From contig NZHD01000030.1 of assembly GCA_002691205.1 (NCBI GenBank), positions 1 through 35,369 of the forward strand: a stretch of 35,369 nt of DNA, written 5' to 3'. Position numbers and translations under genes: made by a program. The notes beneath the pieces are model-generated. The model did not search any database. It was not told the origin of the DNA and saw nothing but the letters and a program-made list of their open reading frames with translations. The DNA comes from Deltaproteobacteria bacterium (lineage in GTDB: Bacteria > Myxococcota_A > UBA9160 > UBA4427). Shown here piece after piece: positions 34,760-35,369 of the stretch (the stretch's first letter is position 1; every line of letters starts with the position of its first letter).

Positions 34760-35200
34760 ATGCGCATTCAGCACAGTAAAACCAGTGGAGGCGGGGGTTC
34801 GATCGTCCCGGCCCGTCACAGTCGACCCGCTCAGAAAGTCAGACGCGCCACAAAGGCTGCGAATGTGTCCGTCCCCCCGTCAACATCGCTGGAAGCCTCT
34901 CCCTCCTCAGAACCCACGGCGACCGATTTAAGGGGGCTTCACAAGAGACCTCTTAAAGTCTCACTCAGCGCGGAAGAGCAACTGGCCTTGGACGAGCGCA
35001 AACTCCGAAGACAAGCCATTCGGGTGAGGCATGAGGCCGCGCGACAGCATGAAGAAAGAAGCATCCAGGCCGGGACCATGGCTCGTTGGTCCCTCCCCAG
35101 GCCCAACCCAGAATTGCGGGCCTGCCCCGCCCCCGCAGAGCGACTCACCCAGGCCTCAGCGAGCCCGTGTGCGGTCAGGTGGGATGCCGTTCGCCGTTGA
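34760..35200 (+). CDS. Doubtful hypothetical protein, 146 residues
   Basis: An open frame from ATG at 34760 with GGGGG 6 bases upstream. The middle (KVSLSAEEQLALDERKLRRQAIRVRHEAARQHEERS) reads like a basic helical protein. The ends are low-complexity and rich in Arg, Pro and Ser. No family is recognised, and the opposite strand is also open over part of it. It could be a real small DNA- or RNA-binding protein or a chance frame in high-GC DNA. Confidence 0.35.
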   Translation: MRIQHSKTSGGGGSIVPARHSRPAQKVRRATKAANVSVPPSTSLEASPSSEPTATDLRGLHKRPLKVSLSAEEQLALDERKLRRQAIRVRHEAARQHEERSIQAGTMARWSLPRPNPELRACPAPAERLTQASASPCAVRWDAVRR

Positions 35201-35327
35201 GGCGATGCATAGAAAAAGAGAGTGAGCGCGCATAGAAGCTCCCTGCCCCCTAACCCGAGCCAAGTGGGGCTCCTCGCGAGAGCTCTTGCGGTCACACGGC
35301 AACACCCTCGTCCCGAAACTTGTCTCT

Positions 35328-35342
35328 GTCTGCCAGGCAGAC
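35328..35342. repeat. Perfect 15-bp dyad near window end
   Basis: GTCTGCC and GGCAGAC around one central A. It lies just before the 8-bp tandem repeat in a 169-base stretch (35201-35369) without a gene. Confidence 0.4.
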
Positions 35343-35345
35343 AGG

Positions 35346-35369
35346 CCGGGTGACCGGGTGATCGGGTGA
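35346..35369 (+). repeat. 8-bp tandem repeat at window end
   Basis: Three consecutive copies of CCGGGTGA, the third as TCGGGTGA, reach the last base of the window and may continue beyond it. Confidence 0.75.

Noticed and set aside
34473..34931. 152-residue plus-strand frame through the minisatellite
   Set aside because: Low-complexity, no ribosome binding site, and it overlaps the better-supported frame at 34760.
34939..35295. Minus-strand 118-residue frame near the right end
   Set aside because: Composition (many Cys, Arg, Ser, Leu runs) is typical of an antisense frame in GC-rich DNA; no start signal.

Overview
The window reads like a stretch of ordinary bacterial chromosome of moderate-to-high GC, with densely packed genes on both strands, short intergenic gaps and frequent GTG/TTG starts. 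A diheme (type B) succinate dehydrogenase with order C-A-B, a SMUG1-type uracil-DNA glycosylase, a LolA-like outer-membrane protein, several lipoproteins and a C-terminal-Phe outer-membrane barrel point to a Gram-negative, probably respiring organism. The mix (KshB-like reductase, EthD protein, acyl-CoA synthetase, dimethylglycine-dehydrogenase-like enzyme, KamA) is familiar from deltaproteobacterial-type lineages such as Myxococcota and relatives, but this placement is an inference from gene content, not a measured phylogeny. I saw no CRISPR array, insertion sequence, phage structural genes or rRNA.

Layout. 1-1314: start of a urease operon on the minus strand (ureD then ureA, which runs off the left edge). 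1717-3116: a minus-strand pair, a PEGA-like lipoprotein overlapping a ferredoxin-type flavin reductase. 3272-4420: serC (plus). 4453-6419: MFS exporter followed by a coiled-coil membrane protein (minus). 6581-8203: SMUG1 and a lipoprotein cyclophilin (plus), closed by a strong terminator. 8218-10557: the least explained locus, with two minus-strand unknown genes divergent from a tyrosine-recombinase homologue that has lost its catalytic residues; a perfect palindrome sits over the probable promoter between them. 10674-11516: LolA-like protein. 11544-15476: minus-strand ilvD, crotonase, cold-shock protein and EthD protein. 15661-17786: nitroreductase, a lipoprotein and an orphan GspC-like PDZ protein.

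18095-22838 is the sdhCAB operon followed by an unknown TPR-like gene and a TVP38/DedA membrane protein. 22942-24267 is a beta-propeller-like protein. 24314-31746 is a minus-strand run: KamA-type radical SAM aminomutase, outer-membrane barrel protein, DMGDH/GcvT fusion oxidoreductase, polytopic membrane protein and acyl-CoA synthetase. 32103-34203 holds a TPR protein, a DUF1330 protein and a PlsC acyltransferase. tRNA-Lys(UUU) follows at 34242-34313, then a gene-poor tail with a 9-bp minisatellite, one doubtful open frame, and an 8-bp tandem repeat at the window end.

Most genes are housekeeping or catabolic: nitrogen release (urease, DMGDH-like enzyme), serine and branched-chain amino acid synthesis (serC, ilvD), TCA/respiration (sdhCAB), acyl-CoA metabolism (synthetase, crotonase), phospholipid synthesis (plsC) and envelope proteins. 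I found no convincing complete new system. The best candidates for novelty are the dead-recombinase locus with its palindrome and hairpins, and the KamA homologue with an altered substrate-binding residue.
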